Notes: a model not told the origin generated them from the letters alone. 64,000 nt of DNA from Devosia soli (GCF_000970455.1 NZ_LAJG01000023.1:213229-277228), one strand, 5' to 3'. Positions 27,696 to 38,432 are shown, numbered from the stretch's first letter. A program made the numbers and translations.

Positions 27696-29231
27696 TTGAC
27701 ACAATTCTGGGGCGTCGACGCTGATCCAACGGCCCAAGGCCGCATCAAGGGGGCCCAGCCAGTTGCTGTCCTCGATATCGGTTCGAACTCGGTGCGTCTG
27801 GTTGTCTATGAGCGCCATGCGCGCTCGCTGACGCCACTCTACAACGAAAAATCCGCTTGTGCGCTCGGCCGGGGCATCGCCCAGACCGGGCGACTGGCCG
27901 ATGCCAATGTTGCCAAGGCGCTCGACGCCATCAAGCGCTTTGCCCTTGTGGCGCGCATGATGCGGGTGGGCGCGGTGCATGTGCTCGCGACCTCAGCAGT
28001 ACGCGACGCCGCCAATCGCCAGGAATTCGTGGCGGCAGTTGAAGCGATCATGGAATCGCCCGTGCGCGTCTTGTCTGGCGAGGAAGAAGCTCATTTTGCA
28101 GCGCTGGGCGTTGTTGCGGGCATCCCAGATTTCATTGGCGTCGTGGGCGATCTCGGCGGCGGGAGCCTCGAATTTTCGACTATTTCCGACACTGCCGACG
28201 GCAACGGGGAATCGTTCGAACTCGGCGTCATCCGCCTCCAGGACGATTCCGACGGCTCGCCCAAGAAAGCCGCGTCTATCGTGCGCGACCGGCTCAAGCG
28301 CTCATTGCTGCCGCAAATCGAGCCAGGTGGCCGCTTTGCCGCGATCGGCGGGACTTGGCGGTCGCTGGCAAAGCTGCATCTCGAATTGCGCGACTACCCG
28401 CTTCACATGGTCCAGGACTATGTCGTGAAGGCCGAGGAGATGATTGCGGTCTGCGACGAGATCGTCGCTGCCGAGTCGTTGAAAAACTATCCGGGTGCCG
28501 GCAGCGTCAGCAGTTCGCGCCGCGAACTGGTGCCGTTCGGGGCGGCAGTGATGGCCGAGGTGCTTCGCGCTGGCAAGTTCGACAGCGTGGTGTTTTCCGC
28601 GCTGGGTGTACGAGAAGGTTATCTCTTCGGTCTGCTGCCCGAGGAGGAGCAACTCGTCGATCCGCTGTTCCAAGGGGCGGAGGAGCTGTCGGTCCTGCGA
28701 TCGCGTTCGCCAGCCCACGCGGCGGATCTCATCGAATTTACCGGACAGTATTTTGATGCGATCGGCACCAGCGAAACGCCCAACCAGTCGCGCCTGCGGC
28801 AGGTAGCTTGCCTTTTGGCCGATATCGGTTGGCGTGCGCATCCCGACTATCGCGGCCGGCAAAGCGTAGACCTCGTGGCTTACGGCTCGATGACCGGCGT
28901 CGACCATTGCGACCGTGCCGTACTCGCAACCACCATCGCGGTGCGCTATGACGGGCTCAAAAGCAAGGCCGCCAATCCGCTGGCGCCGCTTTCGACGCCT
29001 GATATGATCCGCTGGGCCAAGCTGATCGGCACTCTCTTGCGGGTCGCTTACCCCATGAGCGCGGCCATGCCAGGCGTCTTGCCGCGGATCAAGTTCAGGC
29101 TCGACGGGCAGACGCTAGTGCTGCAGCTTCCTGCCGACTACGCCTTCCTCAATGGCGAACATCTGCGCAACCGCCTCAGCCAAATGGCCAACTTCGCCGA
29201 GCACGCCGATTCGCGGGTCGAAGTCGGCTGA
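27696..29231 (+). CDS. ppx: Exopolyphosphatase (Ppx/GppA family)
   Basis: A 511-residue Ppx/GppA phosphatase of the ASKHA fold, with AVLDIGSNSVRLVVYE near residue 25, the catalytic-acid region VLSGEEEAHFAALG, and VVGDLGGGSLEFS for phosphate binding. The C-terminal half carries HD-like helices. It should release phosphate from polyphosphate or hydrolyse pppGpp. The start is TTG 27696, two bases after the ppk stop, so polymer maker and remover are encoded together. Confidence 0.95.
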   Translation: MTQFWGVDADPTAQGRIKGAQPVAVLDIGSNSVRLVVYERHARSLTPLYNEKSACALGRGIAQTGRLADANVAKALDAIKRFALVARMMRVGAVHVLATSAVRDAANRQEFVAAVEAIMESPVRVLSGEEEAHFAALGVVAGIPDFIGVVGDLGGGSLEFSTISDTADGNGESFELGVIRLQDDSDGSPKKAASIVRDRLKRSLLPQIEPGGRFAAIGGTWRSLAKLHLELRDYPLHMVQDYVVKAEEMIAVCDEIVAAESLKNYPGAGSVSSSRRELVPFGAAVMAEVLRAGKFDSVVFSALGVREGYLFGLLPEEEQLVDPLFQGAEELSVLRSRSPAHAADLIEFTGQYFDAIGTSETPNQSRLRQVACLLADIGWRAHPDYRGRQSVDLVAYGSMTGVDHCDRAVLATTIAVRYDGLKSKAANPLAPLSTPDMIRWAKLIGTLLRVAYPMSAAMPGVLPRIKFRLDGQTLVLQLPADYAFLNGEHLRNRLSQMANFAEHADSRVEVG

Positions 29232-29232
29232 G

Positions 29233-30402
29233 CTATTCCGCGGCTTCGGCTGGGGTCACGGGGAATTCGATGACGCCCTTGCGGGTGGCAGCGAGCCCGA
29301 TGCGGCCGTGCTTGATAGCGAGTGCCTTGTCGCCGAACAGTTTGCGGCGCCAGCCTTTGAGAGCAGGGACGTCCGCATCGTCGTCAAGCACCAGGGCGTC
29401 GATTTCGTCCGAGGTCGCGATGATGCGTGCTGCCACGCCGTGCTGTTCGGCAACTGATTTGAGCAGCACGCGAATGAGGTCGCCCACAGCGCCTTTGGGG
29501 GAGGGGCCGCGGTAGCGTTCCGGCAGAACGGGCAGCTCGGATTTTGGAATGGCTTCCACAGCCTTCAAGAGCTCGATGATCTCGGCAGCAGCGGCACTGC
29601 GGCCGAAGCCGCGCGGCACGGCGCGCAGCTTGTCGAAGGCGTCGGCGGATAGCGGACGCTGCATCGCGAGATCGTAAAGCGCATCATCCTTGAAGATGCG
29701 GCTGCGAGGTTGGTCGGTGAGCTGCGCCTTGCGCTCGCGCCACTCGGCCAGCACCTTGAGGGCAGCTAGGTCGCGGGGGCGGTTGATCTTCATCTTGAGC
29801 CGTTCCCAGGCCTCTTCGGGCTGGACGACATAGGTGTCGATGCTGCGTAGGGTCGCAAGTTCGTCCTCTACCCAATCCCAGCGGCGCGTCTGTTCGACCT
29901 GATGGCGCAGTTCGCGATAGATGTCGCGGAGATAGGTCACGTCGGCCAGAGCATAAAGCCGCTGCTTTTCCGACAGCGGACGGGCCGACCAATCGGTAAA
30001 GCGCGAGGACTTGTCGAGTTCGACCTTGCAGATGGCGCGGACGAGACTGTCATAGGACGCACTATCGCCGAACCCGCAGACGCTGGCGGCGATCTGCGTA
30101 TCGAAGATGTTATGCGGCACCGAGCCCGTCAGCTTGACGAAAATTTCGATATCCTGCCGCGCTGCATGGAAAACCTTCGTGACCGAGGGATTGGCAAGAA
30201 GGGCGAAAAACGGCTTGAGATCGAAATCGGCAGTCAGCGGATCGATCAGAACCGCCTCGTCGTCAGTAGCGACTTGGATAAGGCAGAGGCGCGGCCAATA
30301 AGTGGTTTCGCGCAGGAATTCGGTATCCACGGTCACAAAGTCGAACCGGGCTGCGCGCTCGCAAAAAGCCGAGAGCGCGTCGGTGGAAACAATTAGGTCC
30401 AT
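29233..30402 (-). CDS. rnd: Ribonuclease D
   Basis: A 389-residue DEDD-family 3' exonuclease that trims tRNA and small RNA ends. The DEDD residues are visible as VDTEFLRE (Exo I), [12 protein letters not shown] (Exo II) and [11 protein letters not shown] (Exo III with the conserved Tyr). Two HRDC-type helical domains make up the C-terminal half. It converges on ppx with a one-base gap. Confidence 0.95.
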   Translation of the reverse strand: MDLIVSTDALSAFCERAARFDFVTVDTEFLRETTYWPRLCLIQVATDDEAVLIDPLTADFDLKPFFALLANPSVTKVFHAARQDIEIFVKLTGSVPHNIFDTQIAASVCGFGDSASYDSLVRAICKVELDKSSRFTDWSARPLSEKQRLYALADVTYLRDIYRELRHQVEQTRRWDWVEDELATLRSIDTYVVQPEEAWERLKMKINRPRDLAALKVLAEWRERKAQLTDQPRSRIFKDDALYDLAMQRPLSADAFDKLRAVPRGFGRSAAAAEIIELLKAVEAIPKSELPVLPERYRGPSPKGAVGDLIRVLLKSVAEQHGVAARIIATSDEIDALVLDDDADVPALKGWRRKLFGDKALAIKHGRIGLAATRKGVIEFPVTPAEAAE

Positions 30403-30586
30403 ACGGGCTTACCGTCTCAAAATCGTCAATATCGTTCCTAGCAGGTGCAGACGGAATGCTCCACCTCGGATTTCCGTTCTGGTGCGTGGGTTAGGCGCAT
30501 CCGGCCAAACGCTTGACAAGCGGGGTGCGCCATGCGCTTTTCCCGCCCGAGAATCCGGCCCTTTTTTGCTACATTCGGAACAGAAA

Positions 30587-32377
30587 ATGACGACACATCG
30601 CTATCGCACGCACACCTGTGGCGCCCTCACGGCGGGTGATGCCGGCAATAATGTGCGTCTTTCCGGCTGGGTGCACCGCATCCGCGACCACGGCGGCCTG
30701 CTGTTTATCGATCTGCGCGACAACTACGGCATTACCCAATGCGTCATCGACCCTGATTCTGCCGCCTTCGCGCAGGCAGAAAAGGTGCGCTCGGAATGGG
30801 TGCTGCGCATCGATGGCGAAGTGAAGATGCGCGACGCATCGGCCGTGAACAACAACATCCCGACCGGCGCGATCGAAGTCTTCATCCGCGAGATCGAGGT
30901 CTTGTCGGTTGCCAAGGAACTGCCGATGCCGGTGTTCGGCGATGCCGAGTATCCCGAGGACATTCGCCTGCGCTATCGCTTCCTCGATCTGCGCCGCGAA
31001 AAGCTGCACGCCAATATCCTGAAGCGCACCAAAATCATCTCGGCCATGCGCGCCGGCATGGGCGGCGCCGGTTTCACCGAATTTTCGACGCCGATCCTGA
31101 CGGCTTCGTCGCCGGAAGGGGCGCGCGACTTCCTGGTGCCGAGCCGCATCCATCCCGGAAAGTTCTTCGCACTGCCGCAGGCGCCGCAGCAATATAAGCA
31201 ATTGCTGATGGTAGCGGGCTTTGACCGGTACTTCCAGGTCGCGCCGTGCTTCCGTGACGAAGATCCGCGCGCCGATCGCCTGCCGGGCGAATTCTATCAG
31301 CTCGACCTCGAAATGAGCTTCGTCACCCAGGAAGAAATCTGGGAAACGGTCGAGCCGGTGATGACGTCCGTGTTCGAGCAGTTTGCCGATGGCAAGCGCG
31401 TGACCAAGAACTGGCCGCGCATTCCCTATGATACCGCCATTCGCAAATACGGTTCGGATAAGCCGGATCTGCGCAACCCGATCGAAATCGAGGGCGTCAC
31501 CGAGCATTTTGCCGGTTCCGGCTTCAAGGTTTTCGCCAACCAGATCGAAACCGATCCCAAGGTCGAAGTCTGGGCGATCCCGGCCAAGAACAAGGCTGGC
31601 GCCGAACCGATCGGCCGCGCATTCTGCGATCGCATGAATGCCTGGGCGCAGGGCGAAGGCCAGCCAGGGCTTGGCTATATCTTCTTCAAGGACGGAGCCG
31701 GTTCGGGCCCGATCGCCAAGAATATCGGCGAAGAGCGCACGGCTGCGATCAAGAGCCAGCTTGGCCTTGCAGATGGCGACGCCGTGTTCTTCGTCGCCGG
31801 CCGTCCAGAAAAGTTCTACAAGTTCGCCGGCGAAGCCCGGAACAAGGTCGGCAACGATCTCGGTGTCGTCGATACCGAGCAGTTTGCGCTGTGCTGGATC
31901 GTCGACTTCCCGTTCTATGAATGGAGCGAGGAGGAAAAGCGTATCGACTTCGCGCACAACCCCTTCTCGATGCCGCAGGGTGGGCTTGACGCGCTCAATT
32001 CGGCTGAGCCGCTCTCGCTCAAGGCCTACCAGTACGATGCTGTTTGCAACGGTTTCGAGATCGCTTCCGGTTCGATCCGTAACCAGGAGCCGGAAACAAT
32101 GGTCAAGGCGTTCGAATTGACCGGCAAGTCGCGCGAGGAAGTCGAAGAACAGTTCGGCGGTCTCTACCGCGCGTTCCAATATGGCGCTCCGCCGCATGGT
32201 GGTGCGGCATTCGGCATCGACCGCATTGTCATGCTGCTCTGCGGGGTGGCGAACCTGCGCGAAATCACGGCCTTCCCGATGAACCAGCAAGCTGAAGACC
32301 TGCTGATGGGGGCGCCGAGCCCGGCCGACAACAAGCAACTGCGTGAACTCAGCATCCGGCTTAACGTCCAGAGCTGA
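30587..32377 (+). CDS. aspS: Aspartate--tRNA ligase
   Basis: A 596-residue class II synthetase. An OB-fold anticodon-binding domain starts with [20 protein letters not shown] near residue 10. Motif 2 is [20 protein letters not shown] near residue 218, a bacterial GAD insert follows, and motif 3 is [13 protein letters not shown] near residue 540. A genome with GatCAB usually has a non-discriminating AspRS that also charges tRNA(Asn); that fits but cannot be proven here. The ATG at 30587 gives the usual N-terminus. A strong terminator follows. Confidence 0.96.
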   Translation: MTTHRYRTHTCGALTAGDAGNNVRLSGWVHRIRDHGGLLFIDLRDNYGITQCVIDPDSAAFAQAEKVRSEWVLRIDGEVKMRDASAVNNNIPTGAIEVFIREIEVLSVAKELPMPVFGDAEYPEDIRLRYRFLDLRREKLHANILKRTKIISAMRAGMGGAGFTEFSTPILTASSPEGARDFLVPSRIHPGKFFALPQAPQQYKQLLMVAGFDRYFQVAPCFRDEDPRADRLPGEFYQLDLEMSFVTQEEIWETVEPVMTSVFEQFADGKRVTKNWPRIPYDTAIRKYGSDKPDLRNPIEIEGVTEHFAGSGFKVFANQIETDPKVEVWAIPAKNKAGAEPIGRAFCDRMNAWAQGEGQPGLGYIFFKDGAGSGPIAKNIGEERTAAIKSQLGLADGDAVFFVAGRPEKFYKFAGEARNKVGNDLGVVDTEQFALCWIVDFPFYEWSEEEKRIDFAHNPFSMPQGGLDALNSAEPLSLKAYQYDAVCNGFEIASGSIRNQEPETMVKAFELTGKSREEVEEQFGGLYRAFQYGAPPHGGAAFGIDRIVMLLCGVANLREITAFPMNQQAEDLLMGAPSPADNKQLRELSIRLNVQS

Positions 32378-32402
32378 TTCTTCGCTTAGAAAAAATGCGC
32401 TG

Positions 32403-32429
32403 GGGCAGGTCTCAAGACCTGCCCTTTTT
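32403..32429 (+). terminator. Rho-independent terminator after aspS
   Basis: Stem GGGCAGGTCT (32403-32412) and AGACCTGCCC (32415-32424), followed by TTTTTG. Confidence 0.92.
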
Positions 32430-32455
32430 GTTTGCCCAGCAGCTTTTAAGGGCGG

Positions 32456-32470
32456 TTAACGCGCCTTTAA
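32456..32470 (+). promoter_or_regulatory. Candidate CtrA-binding box (TTAA-N7-TTAA)
   Basis: The sequence TTAACGCGCCTTTAA matches the alphaproteobacterial CtrA consensus exactly, with seven bases between the two TTAA half-sites. It lies 38 bases before the GTG start of the CSS-EAL gene. CtrA is the cell-cycle and motility response regulator of this class. Confidence 0.55.
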
Positions 32471-32508
32471 TCTCGCAGCATTAACAATGGGATAAAGACC
32501 TCGTAGAA

Positions 32509-34122
32509 GTGGATTGGTCGGTGAAGGCGAAGTTCTCGCACGTTCTTATGTTGCTGGGTGCGCTGCTGGCTTTCGTTCCGATTCTCTCGGTCGACTATCT
32601 CCTCGACGCCTATGCACGGAACAAGGAGCTTTCGGCGCTGCAGGCGCGCGTCAACGAGATCAGCGCCCAGATCAACGACAGCACGGCCAGTGCCGTCACT
32701 GCGCTTCGCCAGGTGATCGCCGACAGCCCGTCCTTCTGTACGCCAACCTTTACCGACTTCGCCCAGCGCGCCATCGAGAACAGCCCCAACGTCAAGCAGA
32801 TCCTCGTCGAGAACATGGACGGGGTGCAGTATTGCGACGCCTTCGGGCGCTCCGTGCAGCATTCCCCGCTTTCCGACTCTCTGCCCGTTCCGGGGCTCAC
32901 CGAAACGATCGCCATTGCCAAGTTTGCCGAAATGGCTATTCCGGCCATCAAGGTGACGCAGGTTCTGGGCGGCGTTCGCCGCATCTCGGCATTCGTGCCG
33001 CTACTCGCCTCGTCTCAGGAGGGACTTGCCGATACGCTGCCAAAGGGCGCCATGCTCGATATTGCGCTGACAAGCGGCCTGCAGGTCTTGGCAGTCGGCG
33101 ATGGGCTCGACTACGACCAGCTCGCTGGCAGCAATGAATATCTGGCAGTGCAGAGTTTTGCCGGCGAACTACCGGTCAAGGTCCGCTATCTCTTGCCGTT
33201 TGCTGATGCCCGAGCCGGCTACGCCGATCTCGACGTGCTCTTCACGACGCTTGCTTGCATGTTCAGCGCTTGCCTGCTGCTGATTGCCCTGCGCTATGCG
33301 CGCCGCTCGCGGGTGCCTTCGTTCGACCTCGAGCGAGCCATCGGCCGCAACGAGATCAAGCCGTACTATCAGCCGGTCATCAACCTCCGTACAGGCGGTC
33401 TTGTCGGGTGCGAAGTGCTCTGCCGCTGGGAGAAGCCCAATGGTCAGATCGTGCCACCAGGTGTGTTCATCGACTATGCCGAAGCCAGCGGCATGGCCAT
33501 TCCGATGACGCTCTCGCTCATGCAGCAGGTTCGTTATGACCTGTCCGATCTGTCGCAGAAAATGCCCGGCATGAAGATCTCGATCAATCTATTCGAAGGT
33601 CACTTCCGCGATGTCGGTATCGTCGAGGACGTGCAAGCGATCTTTGGTAATTCGCCGATTTCATTCGATCAGCTGGTGTTTGAAATCACCGAAAGACGGC
33701 CGCTCGAAAACTCTCCGGCGGTCAACAGCGTCATTTCCGGGCTGCACGCCCTCGGCTCGCGCATTGCCATGGACGACGCGGGAACCGGGCATTCGAACCT
33801 GGCCTATATCGCGACGCTCGGCGTCGACGTGATCAAGATCGATCGCATCTTCGTCGATATGATCAAGCCGGGCACGACGCAGGTGCCGGTTCTGGACGGT
33901 CTTATCGCCATGGCCAAGGATCTCGGCTGCGAGATCGTGGCTGAGGGTGTCGAAACCGAGGCGCAGGCCATCTACCTGCGCTCGCGTGGTGTCATCCAAG
34001 CGCAGGGCTATATTTTCGCGCCGGCGCTCAAGGTCGGTGCCTTCAAGGAGCTGGCATTGGCGCTGCAGGCAACGCCTGTCGGATATTCCAACGTGGCCGA
34101 TATCGATTCCGACGCGGCCTAA
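32509..34122 (+). CDS. CSS-motif/EAL domain c-di-GMP phosphodiesterase
   Basis: A 537-residue membrane protein. The first membrane segment is near residues 11-30. A periplasmic CSS-type sensor with Cys77 and Cys109 follows, then a second membrane segment near residues 245-262. The cytoplasmic EAL domain fills residues about 278-525. All the catalytic residues I can check are there: Glu302 (of an EVL variant of EAL), Glu392, Asp422-Asp423, Lys443, Glu479 and Gln499. It should hydrolyse c-di-GMP, with activity set by periplasmic disulfide state as known for CSS-EAL enzymes of E. coli. A CtrA box precedes it. Confidence 0.92.
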   Translation: MDWSVKAKFSHVLMLLGALLAFVPILSVDYLLDAYARNKELSALQARVNEISAQINDSTASAVTALRQVIADSPSFCTPTFTDFAQRAIENSPNVKQILVENMDGVQYCDAFGRSVQHSPLSDSLPVPGLTETIAIAKFAEMAIPAIKVTQVLGGVRRISAFVPLLASSQEGLADTLPKGAMLDIALTSGLQVLAVGDGLDYDQLAGSNEYLAVQSFAGELPVKVRYLLPFADARAGYADLDVLFTTLACMFSACLLLIALRYARRSRVPSFDLERAIGRNEIKPYYQPVINLRTGGLVGCEVLCRWEKPNGQIVPPGVFIDYAEASGMAIPMTLSLMQQVRYDLSDLSQKMPGMKISINLFEGHFRDVGIVEDVQAIFGNSPISFDQLVFEITERRPLENSPAVNSVISGLHALGSRIAMDDAGTGHSNLAYIATLGVDVIKIDRIFVDMIKPGTTQVPVLDGLIAMAKDLGCEIVAEGVETEAQAIYLRSRGVIQAQGYIFAPALKVGAFKELALALQATPVGYSNVADIDSDAA

Positions 34123-34248
34123 CCTTCTTGGGTGTCGTGAGGCAGGCTAAGCCTTTAGTTCTATGCCTTCCGACATGGAACGCCTCTTTCCATTGCTTCG
34201 GATTGATGGCAGTACGACCGGGCATAGCCTGCCCGCCGGAGGAAAAGC

Positions 34249-36534
34249 GTGTCGACTGATCCCAATGAACAGCGCAAGATCTTGCGCGACGCTGCCCTGC
34301 ATTTTCATGAATTTCCCAAGCCCGGCAAGCTAGAGATTCAACCCATCAAGCCGCTCGGCAACCAGCGCGACCTCGCGCTTGCCTATTCGCCAGGCGTTGC
34401 GGCGCCGTGCGAGGAAATCGCCCAGACGCCCGACGCGGTTGCGCGCTATACGTCGCGCCAGAACCTCGTGGCGGTGATTTCCAACGGCACGGCAGTGCTC
34501 GGCCTCGGCAATATTGGCGCGCTGGCGTCAAAGCCAGTGATGGAAGGCAAGGCCGTTCTTTTCAAGAAGTTCGCCGGTATCGACGTCTTCGACCTCGAAG
34601 TCGATGAGCTCGATCCGACCAAGTTTGTTGATGCCGTTGCACCGCTCTGGCCGACCTTCGGCGGCATCAACCTTGAAGATATCCGCGCGCCCGATTGCTT
34701 CGAGATCGAGGAAAAGCTGCGCGAGCGCATGCCGATCCCGGTATTCCATGACGACCAGCACGGCACGGCGATCATCGTCGGCGCAGCGGTGCTCAATGGG
34801 CTCGAGCTGACCGGCAAGAAGATCGAGGACGTCAAGATCTGCACCTCGGGGGCAGGGGCTGCGGCTATCGCCTGCCTCAACGTCCTCGTCGCACTCGGCG
34901 CCAAATACGAGAACATCTGGGTCGCGGACAAGGATGGTCTCGTTACCCACAAGCGCAACGACGTCAACGACAAGTGGCGCGGCCAATTCCGCCGCACGAG
35001 CGACGCGACGACGCTGGCCGAGGTCATCGATGGCGCCGATGTGTTTCTCGGGCTGTCAGCAGCTGGGGCCCTAAAACCGGAAATGCTGGAACGGATGGGA
35101 CCGAAGCCGCTGATTCTGGCACTGGCCAATCCAAACCCCGAGATCATGCCCGAAGTGGCCAAGGCGACGCGGCCCGATGCCATGGTCTGCACGGGGCGCT
35201 CGGACTATCCGAACCAGGTCAACAACGTCCTCTGCTTTCCATTCATCTTCCGCGGTGCGCTTGACGTGCACGCGACGACGATCAACGAGGAAATGAAGCT
35301 GGCGGCGGTGCGCGCCATTGCCAAGCTCGCGCATGAGCCCGGGCTCGAGGTGTCACCCTCCGGGGCGCCGGCGGTGTTCGGGCCGGACCACATCATCCCC
35401 AATCCGTTCGACCAGCGGCTGATCCTCCGCATCGCGCCGGCCGTGGCGCGTGCGGCGATCGATTCTGGGGTTGCCAAGCGCCCGATCGCCGATTGGGATG
35501 CCTACCAGGACCAGCTCAACCGCTTCGTGTTCCGCTCCGGCCTCGTAATGAAACCGATCATCGATCGGGCACAGGGGCAGGGCAAGCGTATCGCGTTTGC
35601 AGATGGCGAAGACGAACGCGTGTTGCGCGCTACGCAGGTGCTCCTTGAAGAGAGGATCGCGCGGCCCATACTGATTGGTCGTCCCGCCGTTATCGAGGCG
35701 CGCATCGAGCGCTTCGGTCTGGGCATCCAGCCGGGTCGGGATTTCGAGGTCATCAACCCCGAAGACGATCCGCGCTACCGCGACTATGTCAGCCTCTTCC
35801 ATTCGCTTGTCGGCCGCAATGGCGTGACGCCGGACACGGCCCGCACCATCGTGCGCACCAATACGACGGTGATCGGTGCGCTGGCTGTCAAGCGCGGCGA
35901 GGCGGACGGGCTGATCTGCGGCTTGCAGGGCCGCTACATCAAGCACGTGCGCGATATCCGCTCGATCATCGGGCTGCAGGCCGGCGTCAGCGACGTATCG
36001 GCGCTTTCGATGCTGATCATGCCGCGCGGCGCGTTCTTCCTCGCCGATACCTATGTTAACCAAAACCCGAGTGCCGACGAAATCGTGAGCATTGCGCTTC
36101 AGGCCCGCGATCACCTCAAGCGCTTCAACATCGAAGCCCGCGTAGCGCTTCTGAGCTACTCGAACTTCGGCTCGCGTGACGGCGACAGCGCCTTCAAGAT
36201 GCGCGAGGTCTATGCCAAGCTCAAAGCCGTGGCGCCGGACCTGATCGTGGAAGGGGAAATGCAGGGCGATCTGGCGCTGAACCAGGAACTGCGCGAGCGC
36301 TACATCCCGGATACGGCGCTGCGCGGCGAAGCCAATCTCCTGATTTTCCCCGATCTCGACGCGGCCAACCTTTCGATGACGCTGCTCAAGGAAATGAACA
36401 ATGCGCTGGCCGTCGGGCCGATCCTGATGGGCACGCAGGCGCCAGCGCATATCCTTGCGCCATCGGTGACGAGCCGCGGCATCGTCAACATGGCGGCCAT
36501 TGCGGCCAATGAAGCGATCGGGGCGGAAGGATGA
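34249..36534 (+). CDS. maeB: NADP-dependent malic enzyme with phosphotransacetylase-like domain
   Basis: A 761-residue fusion protein. Residues about 1-430 are the malic enzyme: [10 protein letters not shown] near residue 46, [11 protein letters not shown] near residue 165, the [12 protein letters not shown] nucleotide site and [10 protein letters not shown]. Residues about 430-761 resemble phosphate acetyltransferase, in these proteins usually non-catalytic and acetyl-CoA-sensing. It decarboxylates malate to pyruvate with NADP (or NAD). It starts at GTG 34249 after a GGAGG-like site and overlaps the next gene by 4 bases. Confidence 0.95.
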   Translation: MSTDPNEQRKILRDAALHFHEFPKPGKLEIQPIKPLGNQRDLALAYSPGVAAPCEEIAQTPDAVARYTSRQNLVAVISNGTAVLGLGNIGALASKPVMEGKAVLFKKFAGIDVFDLEVDELDPTKFVDAVAPLWPTFGGINLEDIRAPDCFEIEEKLRERMPIPVFHDDQHGTAIIVGAAVLNGLELTGKKIEDVKICTSGAGAAAIACLNVLVALGAKYENIWVADKDGLVTHKRNDVNDKWRGQFRRTSDATTLAEVIDGADVFLGLSAAGALKPEMLERMGPKPLILALANPNPEIMPEVAKATRPDAMVCTGRSDYPNQVNNVLCFPFIFRGALDVHATTINEEMKLAAVRAIAKLAHEPGLEVSPSGAPAVFGPDHIIPNPFDQRLILRIAPAVARAAIDSGVAKRPIADWDAYQDQLNRFVFRSGLVMKPIIDRAQGQGKRIAFADGEDERVLRATQVLLEERIARPILIGRPAVIEARIERFGLGIQPGRDFEVINPEDDPRYRDYVSLFHSLVGRNGVTPDTARTIVRTNTTVIGALAVKRGEADGLICGLQGRYIKHVRDIRSIIGLQAGVSDVSALSMLIMPRGAFFLADTYVNQNPSADEIVSIALQARDHLKRFNIEARVALLSYSNFGSRDGDSAFKMREVYAKLKAVAPDLIVEGEMQGDLALNQELRERYIPDTALRGEANLLIFPDLDAANLSMTLLKEMNNALAVGPILMGTQAPAHILAPSVTSRGIVNMAAIAANEAIGAEG

Positions 36535-36821
36535 TCCGCCACACGGTTGTCTTCACGCTCAAGCATGCCTCTGGCTCGGATGCCGAGACGGCATTTCTCA
36601 AGGATGCTCTCGTTCTCGAGGCCATCCCCGGCGTCGGAAAATTCGAACGGCTGCGCCAGGTGAGCCCGAAGGCCGATTATGCCTTCGGCTTCTCCATGGA
36701 ATTTGCCGACCAGGCTGCCTATGACGCGTACAACGTGCATCCCGATCATGTGGGTTTCGTCCGTGACCGCTGGGTGCCTGAAGTCGAGCGGTTTCAAGAG
36801 ATCGACTACGTTGCGCTCTGA
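36531..36821 (+). CDS. Dabb family stress-response A/B barrel protein
   Basis: A 96-residue protein of the dimeric alpha-beta barrel (Dabb) family. It starts [11 protein letters not shown], has the IPGVGKFERLRQVSPKADYA and DYAFGFSMEFADQAAYDAYN segments, and ends with a HPDHVGFVRDRWVP motif. Members are small ferredoxin-like barrels with stress-linked or enzyme-like roles. It overlaps the maeB stop (ATGA), so translation is coupled. Confidence 0.92.
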   Translation: MIRHTVVFTLKHASGSDAETAFLKDALVLEAIPGVGKFERLRQVSPKADYAFGFSMEFADQAAYDAYNVHPDHVGFVRDRWVPEVERFQEIDYVAL

Positions 36822-36880
36822 GGCGGGGTAGGCTAGAGCTGGCGCAGAAATCCTGCCCAGCCAAGAGCCGAGGACGTCGC

Positions 36881-37852
36881 ATGAACCAGATTGCTGTGTT
36901 CAGTGGAAGTGCGCATCCGGAGCTGGCGAGCGAGATATGCGCCGATCTCGGCGTGCCGCTGCAGCCCACGCAGGTCAAACGCTTCTCCAACGACTGTATC
37001 GAAGTGCAATTGCAGGCCAATTGCCGCGAGCAGGACGTGTTCCTGGTGCAGACGCTGAGCGCGCCGGTTCAGGAACATCTGATGGAACTGCTGCTGATGC
37101 TGGACGCCGCGCGCGGCGCTTCGTCCGCGCGCATCACGGCAGTCATTCCGCACTACTCCTACGCACGATCGGACAAGAAGGACGCGCCGCGTATCTCGAT
37201 CGGCGGCCGTTTGGTTGCTGATCTTCTCAAGACCGCCGGCGCCGATCGCGTTCTAACCATGACGCTGCATTCGCCGCAGGTACATGGCTTTTTCAGCGTT
37301 CCGGTCGACCATTTGCATGCGCTGCACGAGCTAGCGGCGCATTTCAGGCGCTTCGATCTCAGCAACGCGGTTGTAGTTTCGCCCGACCTTGGCAACGCCA
37401 AGACGGCGGCCGCCTTTGCGCGTAGCCTTGGCACGCCGGTGGCAGCCGGCGCCAAGGAGCGTATCACCGATACCGAGGTTCGCATTTCCGCGATCATTGG
37501 CGAAGTGCGGGGCAAGGACGTCATCATCCTCGACGACGAAATCGCCAGCGGCGGATCGATCCTTGAGCTGCTCAAGCATTTGCGCGCCAATGGAGCGCGT
37601 TCGGCGCGGGTGGCTTGCACCCATGGGATTTTTGGGGGCGGCGCGGTTGCACGTCTTGCGGCAGAGCCAGATGTTACGGAAATCGTCTGCACCAACACCC
37701 TGCCGAACGCGCTGCGTCAGCCGCATCCGAAATTGACCGTTTTGTCGGTGGCGCCGGCGCTGGCCGAGGCCATGCGGCGTATCAACAATGGCGACTCAGT
37801 CAGTGCGCTGTTCGAGTCTGACAAGCAGCCCGAGCGCGTAGCGGCGGAATAG
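36881..37852 (+). CDS. Ribose-phosphate pyrophosphokinase (divergent paralogue)
   Basis: A 323-residue PRPP synthetase-like protein. It has PHYSYARSDKKDAPRISIGG near residue 88, the VVSPDLGNAKTAAAFARSLG region near residue 164, the flexible-loop K-E-R (canonical KRR), and an IILDDEIASGGSI PRPP loop in which the usual Thr is Ser. It probably makes PRPP from ribose-5-phosphate and ATP. It is less like the housekeeping enzyme than expected and may be a second copy; the housekeeping gene would be elsewhere. Confidence 0.85.
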   Translation: MNQIAVFSGSAHPELASEICADLGVPLQPTQVKRFSNDCIEVQLQANCREQDVFLVQTLSAPVQEHLMELLLMLDAARGASSARITAVIPHYSYARSDKKDAPRISIGGRLVADLLKTAGADRVLTMTLHSPQVHGFFSVPVDHLHALHELAAHFRRFDLSNAVVVSPDLGNAKTAAAFARSLGTPVAAGAKERITDTEVRISAIIGEVRGKDVIILDDEIASGGSILELLKHLRANGARSARVACTHGIFGGGAVARLAAEPDVTEIVCTNTLPNALRQPHPKLTVLSVAPALAEAMRRINNGDSVSALFESDKQPERVAAE

Positions 37853-37919
37853 CTAAAGCCTTATACCGGCCATTAATCCCTACATGGGCATAGTGGCGGG
37901 ATCATAGACCGGTCCGCAC

Positions 37920-38318
37920 ATGCCCACTAGACTCAAGCGCCCTCCATTCTGGCGTCCCCTGGCCCTAGCCGTGGCGCTGCTCGCCTTTCAGGGCTATCTC
38001 GGCTATTCGGCGATCAACGGCAATTTCGGTATCGAAAGCCGGGATGAAATCCTCGCCGATATCCAGGTGCTCAAGGATCAGTCGTCCGCGTTACAGGCCG
38101 AAATCGATAGCTTCAGCCATCGCAATACTCTACTCAATCCGCGCCACCTAGATCCCGATATCGTCACCGAACGCGCGCGGGCTTTGCTGAATATGGCGAA
38201 CGCCGGCGACATACTCGTGATGGTCGATCCAAACACGGGTAAACCTATTTCCGGTAAATTCCAAGAATTAACCGACTCTCAGCTAATCGATATTATCAAT
38301 TCAGATTCAATCCTCTAG
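37920..38318 (+). CDS. Septum formation initiator family protein (FtsB/DivIC-like)
   Basis: A 132-residue bitopic protein: a short basic N-terminus, one membrane segment (about residues 12-33), then a coiled coil near residues 42-70 (DEILADIQVLKDQSSALQAE) with a DPDIVTERARALLNM motif. This is the DivIC/FtsB architecture of the FtsB-FtsL-FtsQ division complex. In alphaproteobacteria it is usually encoded directly before pdhA, as here. Confidence 0.9.
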   Translation: MPTRLKRPPFWRPLALAVALLAFQGYLGYSAINGNFGIESRDEILADIQVLKDQSSALQAEIDSFSHRNTLLNPRHLDPDIVTERARALLNMANAGDILVMVDPNTGKPISGKFQELTDSQLIDIINSDSIL

Positions 38319-38362
38319 CCAGGTTGCGGACCTGCTATATGAGCAATTTTATCTGCCAGAAG

Positions 38363-38380
38363 CTTGCGCTATAGTGCAAG
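38363..38380. promoter_or_regulatory. Imperfect palindrome upstream of pdhA
   Basis: CTTGCGCTATAGTGCAAG reads nearly the same on both strands (one unpaired position in each half). It lies 53-70 bases before the pdhA start and contains TATAGT, a plausible -10 element. It may be an operator overlapping the pdh promoter; the regulator is unknown. Confidence 0.45.
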
Positions 38381-38432
38381 AAGTGGCCTGATCGGCCAAG
38401 CGGCAAATTCCATTCTAGACGGGAGCCATCTC

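Noticed and set aside
26098..27729. Minus-strand frame of 543 codons antisense to ppk
   Set aside because: Entirely covered by ppk motifs on the plus strand; translation looks non-coding.
30513..30518. TTGACA upstream of aspS as a -35 box
   Set aside because: No acceptable -10 sequence at 16-18 bases spacing, so I did not call a promoter.
30569..32338. Minus-strand frame of 589 codons antisense to aspS
   Set aside because: Mirror of the aspS codon pattern, no ribosome site and no recognisable fold.
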